DNA of 48,436 nt from CAZRHR01 sp964599915. Its GTDB lineage: Bacteria > Bacteroidota > Bacteroidia > CAIKAF01. Position 1 is the stretch's first letter. Each line of letters begins with the position of its first letter. Below, in pieces: positions 41,308 to 48,436 of this stretch. Location of the stretch: contig CAZRHR010000010.1 in assembly GCA_964599915.1 (NCBI GenBank), positions 1-48,436 on the forward strand, given 5' to 3'. Under the pieces are notes generated by a model that ran no database searches, was not told the origin of the DNA, and saw nothing but the letters and a program-made list of their open reading frames with translations. The translations under genes and the position numbers were made by a program.

Positions 41308-42477
41308 TCAAAAATAGCGCAAAATTTCCGTTTCAGTGTGGATTTCCATGGCCGGTCCGCCGGGTTGTCTGTGGGCGACCTGTCCTATCTTTTGGGCCAA
41401 TAGACCAAAATCTTTGAGTCCGTCCACCAAATCATCTGCGGCTTCTTTTGTGGTAAAAAATGAAAGGCGTTGCCCCATGTTAAAGGTTTTATAAAGTTGG
41501 TCTAAGGGCATCTGCTGTTGTTCTTGAATCCACTTAAAAAGGGGCGGAACGGGTAGCGGATGATCCACTTGAAGCGCTAAATGTGGGGTAAACCGTAAGG
41601 GTTTGGTGTATCCACCTCCGGTATGATGAATGATGCCGCGAATGTGTGGTTTAAAATGAGGAATCAGACTTTTTAAGGCAGGTAAATACGTTCGGGTAGG
41701 GGAGAGTAAAAGTTCACCCAGCGTTTTTTGGGTGTTTGGCTCTATGGTTTGTAATCGAAATTTTCCACAGTATGCTAAGGAGGCAGGAATGGCAGGGTCA
41801 TAACTTTCTGGGTACGCTTGGCCGTACCAAGGAGAAAGTAGCTCATGTTTCGCCGCGGTTAGGCCATTGCAGCCCATCCCTGAATTGTACGTGTCTTCAT
41901 ATGTAGCTTGTCCATAGGAAGCAACGCCTACCATCACATCACCCGGTTTGGGTTGAATATGAATGACCTGATCCGGCCTTAAAAGACCATGAACGGTAAA
42001 TCCTACATCCAGTGTTCGGACCACATCGCCTACATCCGCCGTTTCACCTCCTGCCAAATGAAGGGTAATGCCAAGTTCTTGGAACCAATCCGCCAATTCG
42101 GTTGTACTTTCTATCAGTTTGGAAAGGACTTCTCCGGGAATATGATGGGTGTTTCTGGCCAGGGTAGAACTTACGGTAAAATGGTTCAGTACGCCACTAC
42201 ACGCCATGTCGTCGAGGTTCATGACCAGGGCGTCTTGAACCACTCCCTTCCACACCTGAAGATCGCCTGTTTCTTTGTACCAAAGGTAGGCTAGGGTGGG
42301 TTTGCTACCGGCGGTATCTGCATGGAGCACCTGGTACGTGTTTTCTAAGGTAGGGAAGGGGAGAATTTTACAGAAAGTATCGGTAAAAAGTCCCGGAGTG
42401 CTATGTTTTAAGGCGCGGTGTAAATCCTCTTTTCCTGCGGCAACGCCACGGGCAAGGTAGCGGTCTGGTGTTCCCAT
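41308..42477 (-). CDS. purM: PurM, phosphoribosylformylglycinamidine cyclo-ligase (AIR synthase)
   Basis: 389 residues, the longer Bacteroidota form. It makes AIR in purine synthesis. Visible family blocks: HADTAGSKPTLAYLWYKETGD, DALVMNLDDMACSG, LAGGETADVGDVVRTLDVGFTV, and the ATP-binding glycine-rich GIIHHTGGGYTKPLRF. On the minus strand GACCTTTG (one mismatch from TAnnTTTG) lies 4 nt before the ATG at 42477, so this gene probably also begins a leaderless transcript that runs through prfA and pyrF. Confidence 0.9.
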   Translation of the reverse strand: MGTPDRYLARGVAAGKEDLHRALKHSTPGLFTDTFCKILPFPTLENTYQVLHADTAGSKPTLAYLWYKETGDLQVWKGVVQDALVMNLDDMACSGVLNHFTVSSTLARNTHHIPGEVLSKLIESTTELADWFQELGITLHLAGGETADVGDVVRTLDVGFTVHGLLRPDQVIHIQPKPGDVMVGVASYGQATYEDTYNSGMGCNGLTAAKHELLSPWYGQAYPESYDPAIPASLAYCGKFRLQTIEPNTQKTLGELLLSPTRTYLPALKSLIPHFKPHIRGIIHHTGGGYTKPLRFTPHLALQVDHPLPVPPLFKWIQEQQQMPLDQLYKTFNMGQRLSFFTTKEAADDLVDGLKDFGLLAQKIGQVAHRQPGGPAMEIHTETEILRYF

Positions 42478-42548
42478 ACACCAAAGGTCTTAAATTACTT
42501 TGGCTTCCATGGATTGAATCCTAAAGTTAACGCAAGGGAAACCTTGGC

Positions 42549-43940
42549 TTAATATCCGAGGATTTTGAGCATGGACTTATAGCTCTGTTCCTTAGAAAAA
42601 AGCTTGGTGGTGTAATCACCTTGATCGTCTTTATCTATGATTACATGTTTGGGCGCAGGAATTAAACAATGTTGAATGCCACCATAACCGCCCAACGATT
42701 CTTGGTATGCCCCGGTATGGAAAAATCCAATATATAACGGAGAATCTTCCTCGTATTTTGGCAAAAACACCTGACCAATATGGGCTTCGGCATTGTAATA
42801 ATCGAGTGAATCGCAGGTGAGTCCACCTAAATTCACACGTTGGTAAGGTTTATCCCAATGGTTTACGGCTAAAAGGATGAACCGTTGTTTCAATCCCCAT
42901 GTATCTGGTAAAGTGGTGATGAAGCTGGAATCAATCATGTACCAGATTTCCGTATCGTTTTGTTGTTTGGTGTCCAATATAGAATAAAGGGAAGCGCCAC
43001 TTTCCCCCACAGTAAATGAACCGAATTCAGTAAAAATATTGGGTTCAGGAACGCCGTTTTCATTGCAAATGGATTTGATTTGGGCGATGATTTCTTGTAC
43101 GATGTATTCGTAGTCGAAATCGAATCCTAGACTGTTTTTAATGGGCAATCCGCCACCGATGTTGAGCGAATCCAGTGTTGGGCAAATCTTTTTGAGTTCA
43201 CAGTACACTGACAAACATTTGGAGAGTTCACTCCAATAATAAACTGTATCGCGGATACCGGTATTGATAAAGAAATGCAGCATTTTTAACTCGAATTTTT
43301 CCTTTCCTGCAATTCTTTCTTGGTAGAAGGGGACTATGTCTTTGTAGCGGATACCAAGGCGGGAGGTGTAAAATTCAAAATTGGGCTCCTCTTCAGAAGC
43401 AATACGAATACCCAATTTCAAAACCCCTTGGGCATGTTCTTCGTAGTAATCTAACTCATTTTTGTGGTCTAAAACCGGAATGATGTTGTTAAATCCTTCA
43501 TTGTGGTATTGGATGATGTGTTCCTGGTAGGCTTCACGTTTGTATCCATTACATACAATATATTTATTGGTGTCTACAAGTCCAGTATTGATTAATTCCC
43601 GGATGATTTCCATGTCGTAGGTAGAGGATGTTTCTATATGTACTTCATTTTTAAGTACTTCCTCTAAAACGAATGAAAAATGAGAACTTTTGGTGCAGTA
43701 GCAATAGGTATAAGTTCCTGCATAGTCCGCTTTGGCCATTGCCACCTTAAACATTATCTTCGCTCTCTGGATTTGCGCACTGATTTTTGGCAAATAAGTA
43801 ATTTTTAACGGAGTACCATATTGTTTAATGACTTCCATTAATGGGATATCATGAAAGTACAATTCACCATCTTCTACATGGAAACCTTCTTGGGGGAATT
43901 CAAAAGTTTGGTGAATGAGGTCTTCGTATCGAATTTTCAT
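42549..43940 (-). CDS. speA: Arginine decarboxylase, PLP fold III type
   Basis: 463 residues. It decarboxylates arginine to agmatine, the first step of putrescine synthesis. It has a fold III (alanine-racemase-like) PLP barrel with the Schiff-base Lys ~84 in YTYCYCTKSSHFSF, the phosphate-binding glycines NIGGGLPIK, and the C-terminal substrate block GGLTCDSLD with FFHTGAYQESLGGYGG. It is much shorter than E. coli SpeA (~658) and matches the compact Bacteroidota form. It is divergent from an arginase/agmatinase-family gene, which supports the polyamine assignment. Confidence 0.88.
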   Translation of the reverse strand: MKIRYEDLIHQTFEFPQEGFHVEDGELYFHDIPLMEVIKQYGTPLKITYLPKISAQIQRAKIMFKVAMAKADYAGTYTYCYCTKSSHFSFVLEEVLKNEVHIETSSTYDMEIIRELINTGLVDTNKYIVCNGYKREAYQEHIIQYHNEGFNNIIPVLDHKNELDYYEEHAQGVLKLGIRIASEEEPNFEFYTSRLGIRYKDIVPFYQERIAGKEKFELKMLHFFINTGIRDTVYYWSELSKCLSVYCELKKICPTLDSLNIGGGLPIKNSLGFDFDYEYIVQEIIAQIKSICNENGVPEPNIFTEFGSFTVGESGASLYSILDTKQQNDTEIWYMIDSSFITTLPDTWGLKQRFILLAVNHWDKPYQRVNLGGLTCDSLDYYNAEAHIGQVFLPKYEEDSPLYIGFFHTGAYQESLGGYGGIQHCLIPAPKHVIIDKDDQGDYTTKLFSKEQSYKSMLKILGY

Positions 43941-43997
43941 GGTTGTGGGATTACTTATTTGCTTCAGCGCTCAAAGAAACAAAAAACCATCGGATGC

Positions 43998-44029
43998 ACT
44001 TGGATTTTACCAAAAAAAATAATCCAAGT
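43998..44029. repeat. Inverted repeat between speA and the arginase gene
   Basis: ACTTGGATT (43998-44006) and AATCCAAGT (44021-44029) are perfect complements separated by a 14-nt A-rich loop, extendable by GC on both sides with a one-base bulge. No U tract follows on either strand, so it is more likely an operator or mRNA hairpin than a terminator. A second palindrome, CTAACT-G-AGTTAG (44057-44069), ends 3 nt before the arginase-family ATG. Confidence 0.45.
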
Positions 44030-44072
44030 TGCTTAGATGAGAAAAAAATGAAGAAACTAACTGAGTTAGATT

Positions 44073-45050
44073 ATGAAAAATATCAAATTAGTAGAAGTCC
44101 GTTCTGAGTTAGGGGCCGGTACCCGAGGCGCAAGTTTGGGCATTGATGCCTTGAAATTGGCTTCCATGGAATATGGGGAGTACTTCTTTGGTAGATATAA
44201 AAATGTAGAGATTAAGGACAGCTCCAGGTTGCTTTATAAGAATCCTGTGCGCACCCATGCCAAAAGAATTCGGGGTGTGGTGAAAATCTTCAACCGACTT
44301 GCGACCACCATTTCCAAAGAAATTCAAGCGAATCGTTTTCCTGTGGTGCTAAGTGGTGACCATAGTTCCGCCGGCGGAACCATCGCGGGTGTGAAAATGG
44401 CGCATCCGGAAAAAAGGGTAGGGGTAATATGGATTGATGCCCATGCAGATTTACATTCTCCTTACACCACGCCCAGTGGTAATATTCATGGCATGCCTTT
44501 GGCCACTGCTTTGGCGGTAGATAACATCACCAAGGCCATCCAAACCCCTACAGACGACACCATGCCGCTTTGGGAAATGTTGAAAAATATTGGGAATATC
44601 ACCCCGAAAATTACACCTCAGGATTTGGTTTTCATTGGGTTGCGAGATTACGAGGAGCCGGAAGGGGCCTTTATTCGCAAAAACCGCATCCGGGTGGTTA
44701 CTGTCCCTGAAATCCGAAGGGGAAAAATTAAAGAAATCTGTAAGCAGGTCTTGGCCCATCTTTCCCATTGTGATGTTTTGTACATCAGCTTTGATATTGA
44801 CAGCTTGGATAAACCTTTGGTTCCCGGTACGGGAACACCAGTATCGGGCGGGCTTACCTTGAATGAGGCCCAGAAAATACTTTCCATTCTACTTAAAGAC
44901 CCTCGTTTGGTGTGCTTTGAAATCACCGAGATTAATCCTTTGCTCGACGTGCGAAATGAAACCGCATTGCGCATTTATCCTTTGTTTCGAAGCGCCGTAC
45001 TCACCATTGAAAAGCAAATTAAAAAGAAAATAAAGTCCGAGAAGAAGTAA
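44073..45050 (+). CDS. Ureohydrolase (arginase/agmatinase family)
   Basis: 325 residues with a complete binuclear manganese site: GDHSSAGG (His ~97), WIDAHADLHSP (Asp 122, His 124, Asp 126) and SFDIDSLDKP (the two later Asp). The GNIHGMPLA and TGTPVSGGL segments resemble arginase, while the divergent pairing with arginine decarboxylase suggests agmatine hydrolysis to putrescine and urea. The sequence alone does not decide between the two substrates. The C-terminus is very Lys rich (EKQIKKKIKSEKK). Confidence 0.88.
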   Translation: MKNIKLVEVRSELGAGTRGASLGIDALKLASMEYGEYFFGRYKNVEIKDSSRLLYKNPVRTHAKRIRGVVKIFNRLATTISKEIQANRFPVVLSGDHSSAGGTIAGVKMAHPEKRVGVIWIDAHADLHSPYTTPSGNIHGMPLATALAVDNITKAIQTPTDDTMPLWEMLKNIGNITPKITPQDLVFIGLRDYEEPEGAFIRKNRIRVVTVPEIRRGKIKEICKQVLAHLSHCDVLYISFDIDSLDKPLVPGTGTPVSGGLTLNEAQKILSILLKDPRLVCFEITEINPLLDVRNETALRIYPLFRSAVLTIEKQIKKKIKSEKK

Positions 45051-45075
45051 AGACCTCATCGCTTCTTACCATATA

Positions 45076-45083
45076 TATCTTTG
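45076..45083 (+). promoter_or_regulatory. -7 element (TATCTTTG) of argS, 4 nt before its ATG
   Basis: A perfect TAnnTTTG match followed by TAGA and the ATG at 45088, predicting a leaderless argS mRNA. There is no clear TTG 19-20 bp upstream. Confidence 0.55.
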
Positions 45084-45087
45084 TAGA

Positions 45088-46890
45088 ATGAACCAAACCG
45101 ATTTAAAAGCCTTATTGGCTCAGACATTTCTAGATGCCATCCATCAATTTGTAACCCTACATGAGATTTCTTTTCCGGATCCAACGCCTGTGGTAAGTTT
45201 GCAAATTCCACCTCCGGGCATGCCTGGTCATTTTACATTGGTATTGTTTCCTTGGCTTAAACCACTTCAAACCCAGCCGCTTGTTTTAGGTGCATTTTTA
45301 CAAGAAGCCTTCGCCAAACGACCAGAAGTGAAGGAAGCAGTGTTGGTCAAAGGCTTTTTGAACCTTACCATGGCTCCGGAAGTTTGGCATGCAACCCTTG
45401 CGGGAGTGATACAAGTTCCACAAGCGGCGCCGAAAAACTCAGGTGTTTTAATCGAATATCCATCTCCCAATACCAATAAACCACTCCACCTTGGTCATCT
45501 TCGAAACATATTTTTAGGTACCTCACTAGGGAAGATTTTGGCTGCGGAGGGATATGAAGTACATCGTGTGAACCTCTACAATGATCGTGGAACCAACATT
45601 TCTAAATCCATGTTGGCCTATCTTAATGCTCAGGAAAAGCGCACGCCCGGTCCAGACATCAAGGGCGATAAGTTGGTGGGTGATTATTATGTTGCTTATA
45701 ATCAGAGTTTACAGGAAGAAATAGCCCCTTTGGTGGCGCAAGGGGTGGATAAAGATGCAGCTAGGGCGCAAAGCCAACACGAAGCCAAAGTAGCGGAACT
45801 TACCGTGGCCTGGGAAGAGGGAAATGAGGAAGTGCGCGCACTTTGGAAAAAAATGAACGGATGGTTTTACGAAGGGGTGGAACAAACCTATCAAGCCCTT
45901 GGGCTATCCTTCGACAAAGTGTATTATGAGTCGGATGTATATCACCTTGGTAGAGAAACCGTGGCCAAAGGAATCACATCCGGCGTATTTTATCAAAAGG
46001 AGGACGGCTCCGTTTGGATTGACCTCACAGATATAGGTTTAGACCATAAATTGGTGCTCAGGTCCAATGGCACCACCGTGTACATGACCCAAGACATTGC
46101 CTTGGCCTACCAAAAAGAACAAGAATTTTCTTTTGACCGTTCCATTTATGTCGTTGGCAATGAACAAGATTATCATTTCAAAGTATTATTTGAAATTTTG
46201 AAGCGTTTAGGGGTCAAAGCCGCCGGAAACTTATATCATTTATCCTATGGAATGGTAGAATTACCCACGGGAAAAATGAAAAGTCGGGAGGGTACGGTGG
46301 TAGATGCAGATGATCTGATTTTAGAAGTAGCCGAAGCAGCCAAAGAGATTTCAGAAGCGCAAGGTAAATTATCCGGACTGACAGAGGATGAAAAATGTAC
46401 CTTATACCAGCACATAGGCTTAGGTGCTTTACGATATTTCATTTTGAGGGTCGATCCCCGCAAGAGAATGGTGTTTGATCCACGGGAAACGATTGATTTT
46501 AATGGAGATGCCGGCCCATTTCTCCAATATACCCATGCCCGCACCTGTTCTCTACTGCGTAACGCAGAAAAATCAGGTATAGCAGACTGGCACCAACAAA
46601 GCACATGGGAAGGTTATGCACCTGTGGAAAAAGAAATTTTACTGGTTCGTCATTTGGCCACCCTGCCAGAGGTACGAGCTGAGGCGGCCCAGCAATATTC
46701 TCCAGCCCTCATGGCCCATTTTGCTTATGAAACAGCCGTGAAATACAGCCAGTTTTACCATGATTGTCCGGTACTTCGAGAAACAGATAAGGCGGCGCGG
46801 ATGTTTCGTTTGGCTTTAACAGAAGCCACCCGGAACACCCTACGATACGCCTTAAGTCTGCTGGATATTCACGCACCTGACCAAATGTGA
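45088..46890 (+). CDS. argS: ArgS, arginyl-tRNA synthetase
   Basis: 600 residues, class I synthetase. The HIGH motif is HLGH (~134-137, in NTNKPLHLGHLRN) and the KMSKS-like loop is GKMKSREG. The arginine-tRNA-specific N-terminal Add-1 domain and C-terminal DALR anticodon-binding domain (LMAHFAYETAVKYSQFYHD) are both visible. Complete and of normal length. The following gene starts with GTG overlapping its TGA. Confidence 0.95.
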   Translation: MNQTDLKALLAQTFLDAIHQFVTLHEISFPDPTPVVSLQIPPPGMPGHFTLVLFPWLKPLQTQPLVLGAFLQEAFAKRPEVKEAVLVKGFLNLTMAPEVWHATLAGVIQVPQAAPKNSGVLIEYPSPNTNKPLHLGHLRNIFLGTSLGKILAAEGYEVHRVNLYNDRGTNISKSMLAYLNAQEKRTPGPDIKGDKLVGDYYVAYNQSLQEEIAPLVAQGVDKDAARAQSQHEAKVAELTVAWEEGNEEVRALWKKMNGWFYEGVEQTYQALGLSFDKVYYESDVYHLGRETVAKGITSGVFYQKEDGSVWIDLTDIGLDHKLVLRSNGTTVYMTQDIALAYQKEQEFSFDRSIYVVGNEQDYHFKVLFEILKRLGVKAAGNLYHLSYGMVELPTGKMKSREGTVVDADDLILEVAEAAKEISEAQGKLSGLTEDEKCTLYQHIGLGALRYFILRVDPRKRMVFDPRETIDFNGDAGPFLQYTHARTCSLLRNAEKSGIADWHQQSTWEGYAPVEKEILLVRHLATLPEVRAEAAQQYSPALMAHFAYETAVKYSQFYHDCPVLRETDKAARMFRLALTEATRNTLRYALSLLDIHAPDQM

Positions 46891-47261
46891 TTGGGCAAGA
46901 TTTTTTGCTCTGGTGGGAAGGGCTGGAAGCCGAAACCGGTCTTTTTTGGCACCGAAAACTCTTGGAAAAGGAGATTCCGGCGGAATTTCAAGTGATTCAT
47001 CGTGGTTTTGATGCCATTACCGGGTTAGGGCCATCGCCTACTTTGTACCGTGTGGTTTTATTAAAAGCCCATGTGGATGTTGCTATGCTGGCGATGTCTC
47101 CCCTCATGGTTTGGCCAGAAGCAGAGGATTCCATTTATCAGTTAAGTCCGATAGGTTTATGGGCTTGGAAAGAAGGTTGGATTCCAACGGATGGTGTTAC
47201 AAGGACGCTGGCCCAGGTGTTGTGGAGGAGAATGTATGGTGAGGGTAAGGTGCTTGGGTGA
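46887..47261 (+). CDS. Small hypothetical protein downstream of argS
   Basis: 124 residues, Trp rich, soluble, no signal peptide. The start is GTG at 46887, overlapping the argS stop (GTGA), so it is probably translated with argS. A pattern of strands (FQVIHRGFDAITGLGPSPTLYRVVLLKAHVDVAML) suggests a compact alpha/beta fold, but I recognise no family. Confidence 0.6.
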   Translation: MIGQDFLLWWEGLEAETGLFWHRKLLEKEIPAEFQVIHRGFDAITGLGPSPTLYRVVLLKAHVDVAMLAMSPLMVWPEAEDSIYQLSPIGLWAWKEGWIPTDGVTRTLAQVLWRRMYGEGKVLG

Positions 47262-47578
47262 TACCTTCCTAAGAACTTTTTGGTGAATAGAAAACGTAAC
47301 AAGTATTGATAGGAGACTCACCAAAAGAGAACATTCACGTTTCCGTTTTTAATGTGTGGGTGGGATGTGGTAAACTCATCCGTTCATTTGATTTCTTTGA
47401 TTCTATCCTGCCACTGTTTGGTGCAAACCCTTTCGTGAATTTCAGGCAACCGATTCTTATATTAATTTCATTTGAGTTAAAGGACGGTTCCGCAAAGTGA
47501 TTCTGTATACAAAGTCCCCGCTTTTGTATACACCTTTATGGATCCATGGATGCAATTTTGACCAATCAAAAGAAAGCT
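47262..47578. other. Intergenic region of 317 bp with repeats, no gene supported
   Basis: Holds an inverted repeat TTTTGGTGA / TCACCAAAA (47278-47286 with 47318-47326, 31-nt loop) and, near its end, paired TGTATACA palindromes just upstream of the SDR gene. The only open frames are short and begin with TTG or lack any family resemblance. Confidence 0.5.
47504..47532. promoter_or_regulatory. Operator-like site: two TGTATACA palindromes 21 bp apart
   Basis: TGTATACA occurs at 47504-47511 and 47525-47532. Each copy is itself palindromic, their spacing is two helical turns, and the whole forms a larger inverted repeat (TGTATACAAA ... TTTGTATACA). It lies 46-75 bp before the chosen SDR start. A dimeric repressor of the TetR, HxlR or similar class is a plausible binder; none is identified within the window. 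Confidence 0.6.
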
Positions 47579-48394
47579 ATGAAATCAACTATATTAATAA
47601 CAGGAGCAAGCAGCGGGATAGGCAGGGAAACCGCCAAATTTTTTCAGGCAAAAGGATGGAATGTCATTGCCACCATGAGGCAACCAACGCACGAAAATGA
47701 GTTACAACATCTAGAAAATGTGCTGGTCACTAGGTTGGATGTATTAGATTTGATTTCCATTCAAACTGCTATTGAATCAGGATTGAAAAGATTTGGCAGA
47801 ATAGATGTGCTGCTTAATAATGCAGGCTATGGGGCTTATGGGCCCTTAGAATCATTTCCCAGAGAACGGATTTTGCGGCAATTTCACACCAATGTTATCG
47901 GTTTACTTGATGTTTCAAGGGCTATAATGCCGCATTTTAGAAAAAATAAAAGGGGGATTCTTATCAATGTTTCCTCAATGGGTGGAAAAGTGACGTTCCC
48001 ATTGGGCTCGTTATACCATGGAACCAAATTTGCCGTTGAAGGTCTATCTGAATCTTTAAGATACGAATTGGAATCTTTTGGAGGAAGAGTGAAAATAATT
48101 GAGCCAGGAGCTACAGCAACGGAATTTGCCGGCCGCTCTTTTGATTTTTGTTATGACGAAAGTTTGCCGGAATATCAAAATCTTGTAGATAAGGTTTTGT
48201 CGGCATTTCCAGATATGTTAAAAAAGGCCTCTTCATCTCGGTTGGTGGCAGAGGTTATTTTTAAGGCGGCCACAGATGGAAAAATGAAATTGAGGTATAA
48301 AGTTGGGCGGGATGCCCATTTCTTCTTAGGGCTTCAAAAATATTTTGTACATGCCATAATGTATCAATTGAACAAGCGATTTTTTAAACTATAA
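47579..48394 (+). CDS. Short-chain dehydrogenase/reductase (SDR) oxidoreductase
   Basis: 271 residues, classical SDR Rossmann fold: cofactor motif TGASSGIG (~7-14), NNAGYGAYG, catalytic Ser in INVSSMGG, and the Tyr-Lys pair YHGTK. The Arg in MRQP after the second strand suggests an NADP preference. Substrate unknown. Start: ATG 47579 places the glycine motif at the usual distance; an ATG at 47546 would add 11 residues. By eye the gene and its upstream region are more A+T rich than the argS neighbourhood, which could reflect transfer. A new frame begins 10 bp after its stop. Confidence 0.9.
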   Translation: MKSTILITGASSGIGRETAKFFQAKGWNVIATMRQPTHENELQHLENVLVTRLDVLDLISIQTAIESGLKRFGRIDVLLNNAGYGAYGPLESFPRERILRQFHTNVIGLLDVSRAIMPHFRKNKRGILINVSSMGGKVTFPLGSLYHGTKFAVEGLSESLRYELESFGGRVKIIEPGATATEFAGRSFDFCYDESLPEYQNLVDKVLSAFPDMLKKASSSRLVAEVIFKAATDGKMKLRYKVGRDAHFFLGLQKYFVHAIMYQLNKRFFKL

Positions 48395-48404
48395 CAAGAA
48401 AAGT

Positions 48405-48436
48405 ATGGACTCATCATTGCATTATATTCAGGGAGA
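48405..48436 (+). CDS. Possible start of the next gene (cut by window edge)
   Basis: ATG at 48405 opens a frame (MDSSLHYIQG) that runs off the end, 10 bp after the SDR stop and on the same strand. Too short to identify; listed because the spacing suggests a second gene of the SDR operon. Confidence 0.3.
   Translation, partial: MDSSLHYIQG

Noticed and set aside
47306..47500. 64-codon plus-strand frame upstream of the SDR gene
   Set aside because: TTG start, no conserved features, and it lies between repeats in a region that looks regulatory.

Overview
The window looks like a chromosome segment of a member of the Bacteroidota. The evidence is the gene content (tamB divergent from tsaD, Bacteroidota-type mutL, DUF481, purM-prfA-pyrF, biosynthetic arginine decarboxylase beside an arginase-family gene) and the promoters, which read TAnnTTTG at -7 with TTG or TTTG about 19-20 bp upstream instead of the E. 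coli consensus. Genes are densely packed, with many 1-8 bp stop/start overlaps. No phage, transposon, rRNA, tRNA or CRISPR is visible. I cannot place the organism below phylum.

Layout. 1-4.9 kb: ribD (partial, minus), a DUF481 outer-membrane protein, prmC, ligA, and two hypothetical genes whose 3' ends overlap convergently. 5.3-11.2 kb (minus): a four-gene operon resembling the MoxR/VWA cluster that E. coli carries as yehL-M-P-Q. Here it is rearranged: the DUF5682-like and VWA proteins are one chain, and the SWIM-type partner has no SWIM zinc finger. 11.3-17 kb (minus): a thioredoxin-like protein, a Fur-family regulator, a RelA/SpoT enzyme, and a two-gene response-regulator operon (REC-Hpt and a degenerate NtrC-like protein). 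17.2-30 kb (mostly plus): miaE, a lipoprotein, tsaD (minus), tamB, mutL, two rhomboids (one apparently catalytically dead), an ABC exporter and an Smr protein. 30.1-31.6 kb (minus): two paralogous ECF sigma factors and a candidate structured small RNA with its own promoter and a strong terminator. 31.6-33.7 kb: rsmE and dgt. 33.7-38.6 kb (minus): a type-I-secretion-like ABC/HlyD/TolC operon whose ABC protein has lost several catalytic residues. 38.9-42.5 kb (minus): a small membrane protein, then purM-prfA-pyrF. 42.5-45.1 kb: divergent arginine decarboxylase and arginase/agmatinase (polyamine synthesis). 45.1-48.4 kb: argS, a small hypothetical gene, and an SDR oxidoreductase behind a paired palindromic operator-like site.

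Most of the window is housekeeping: tRNA/rRNA modification (tsaD, miaE, rsmE), translation termination (prfA, prmC), DNA repair and ligation (ligA, mutL, dgt), stringent response, nucleotide and polyamine synthesis, and envelope assembly. The items most worth a second look are the candidate small RNA at 31.4-31.55 kb, the remodelled MoxR/VWA operon, the degenerate enzymes (NtrC-like regulator, ABC exporter, second rhomboid), and a recurring promoter layout in which TAnnTTTG lies only 4-5 nt before the start codon, implying leaderless mRNAs.
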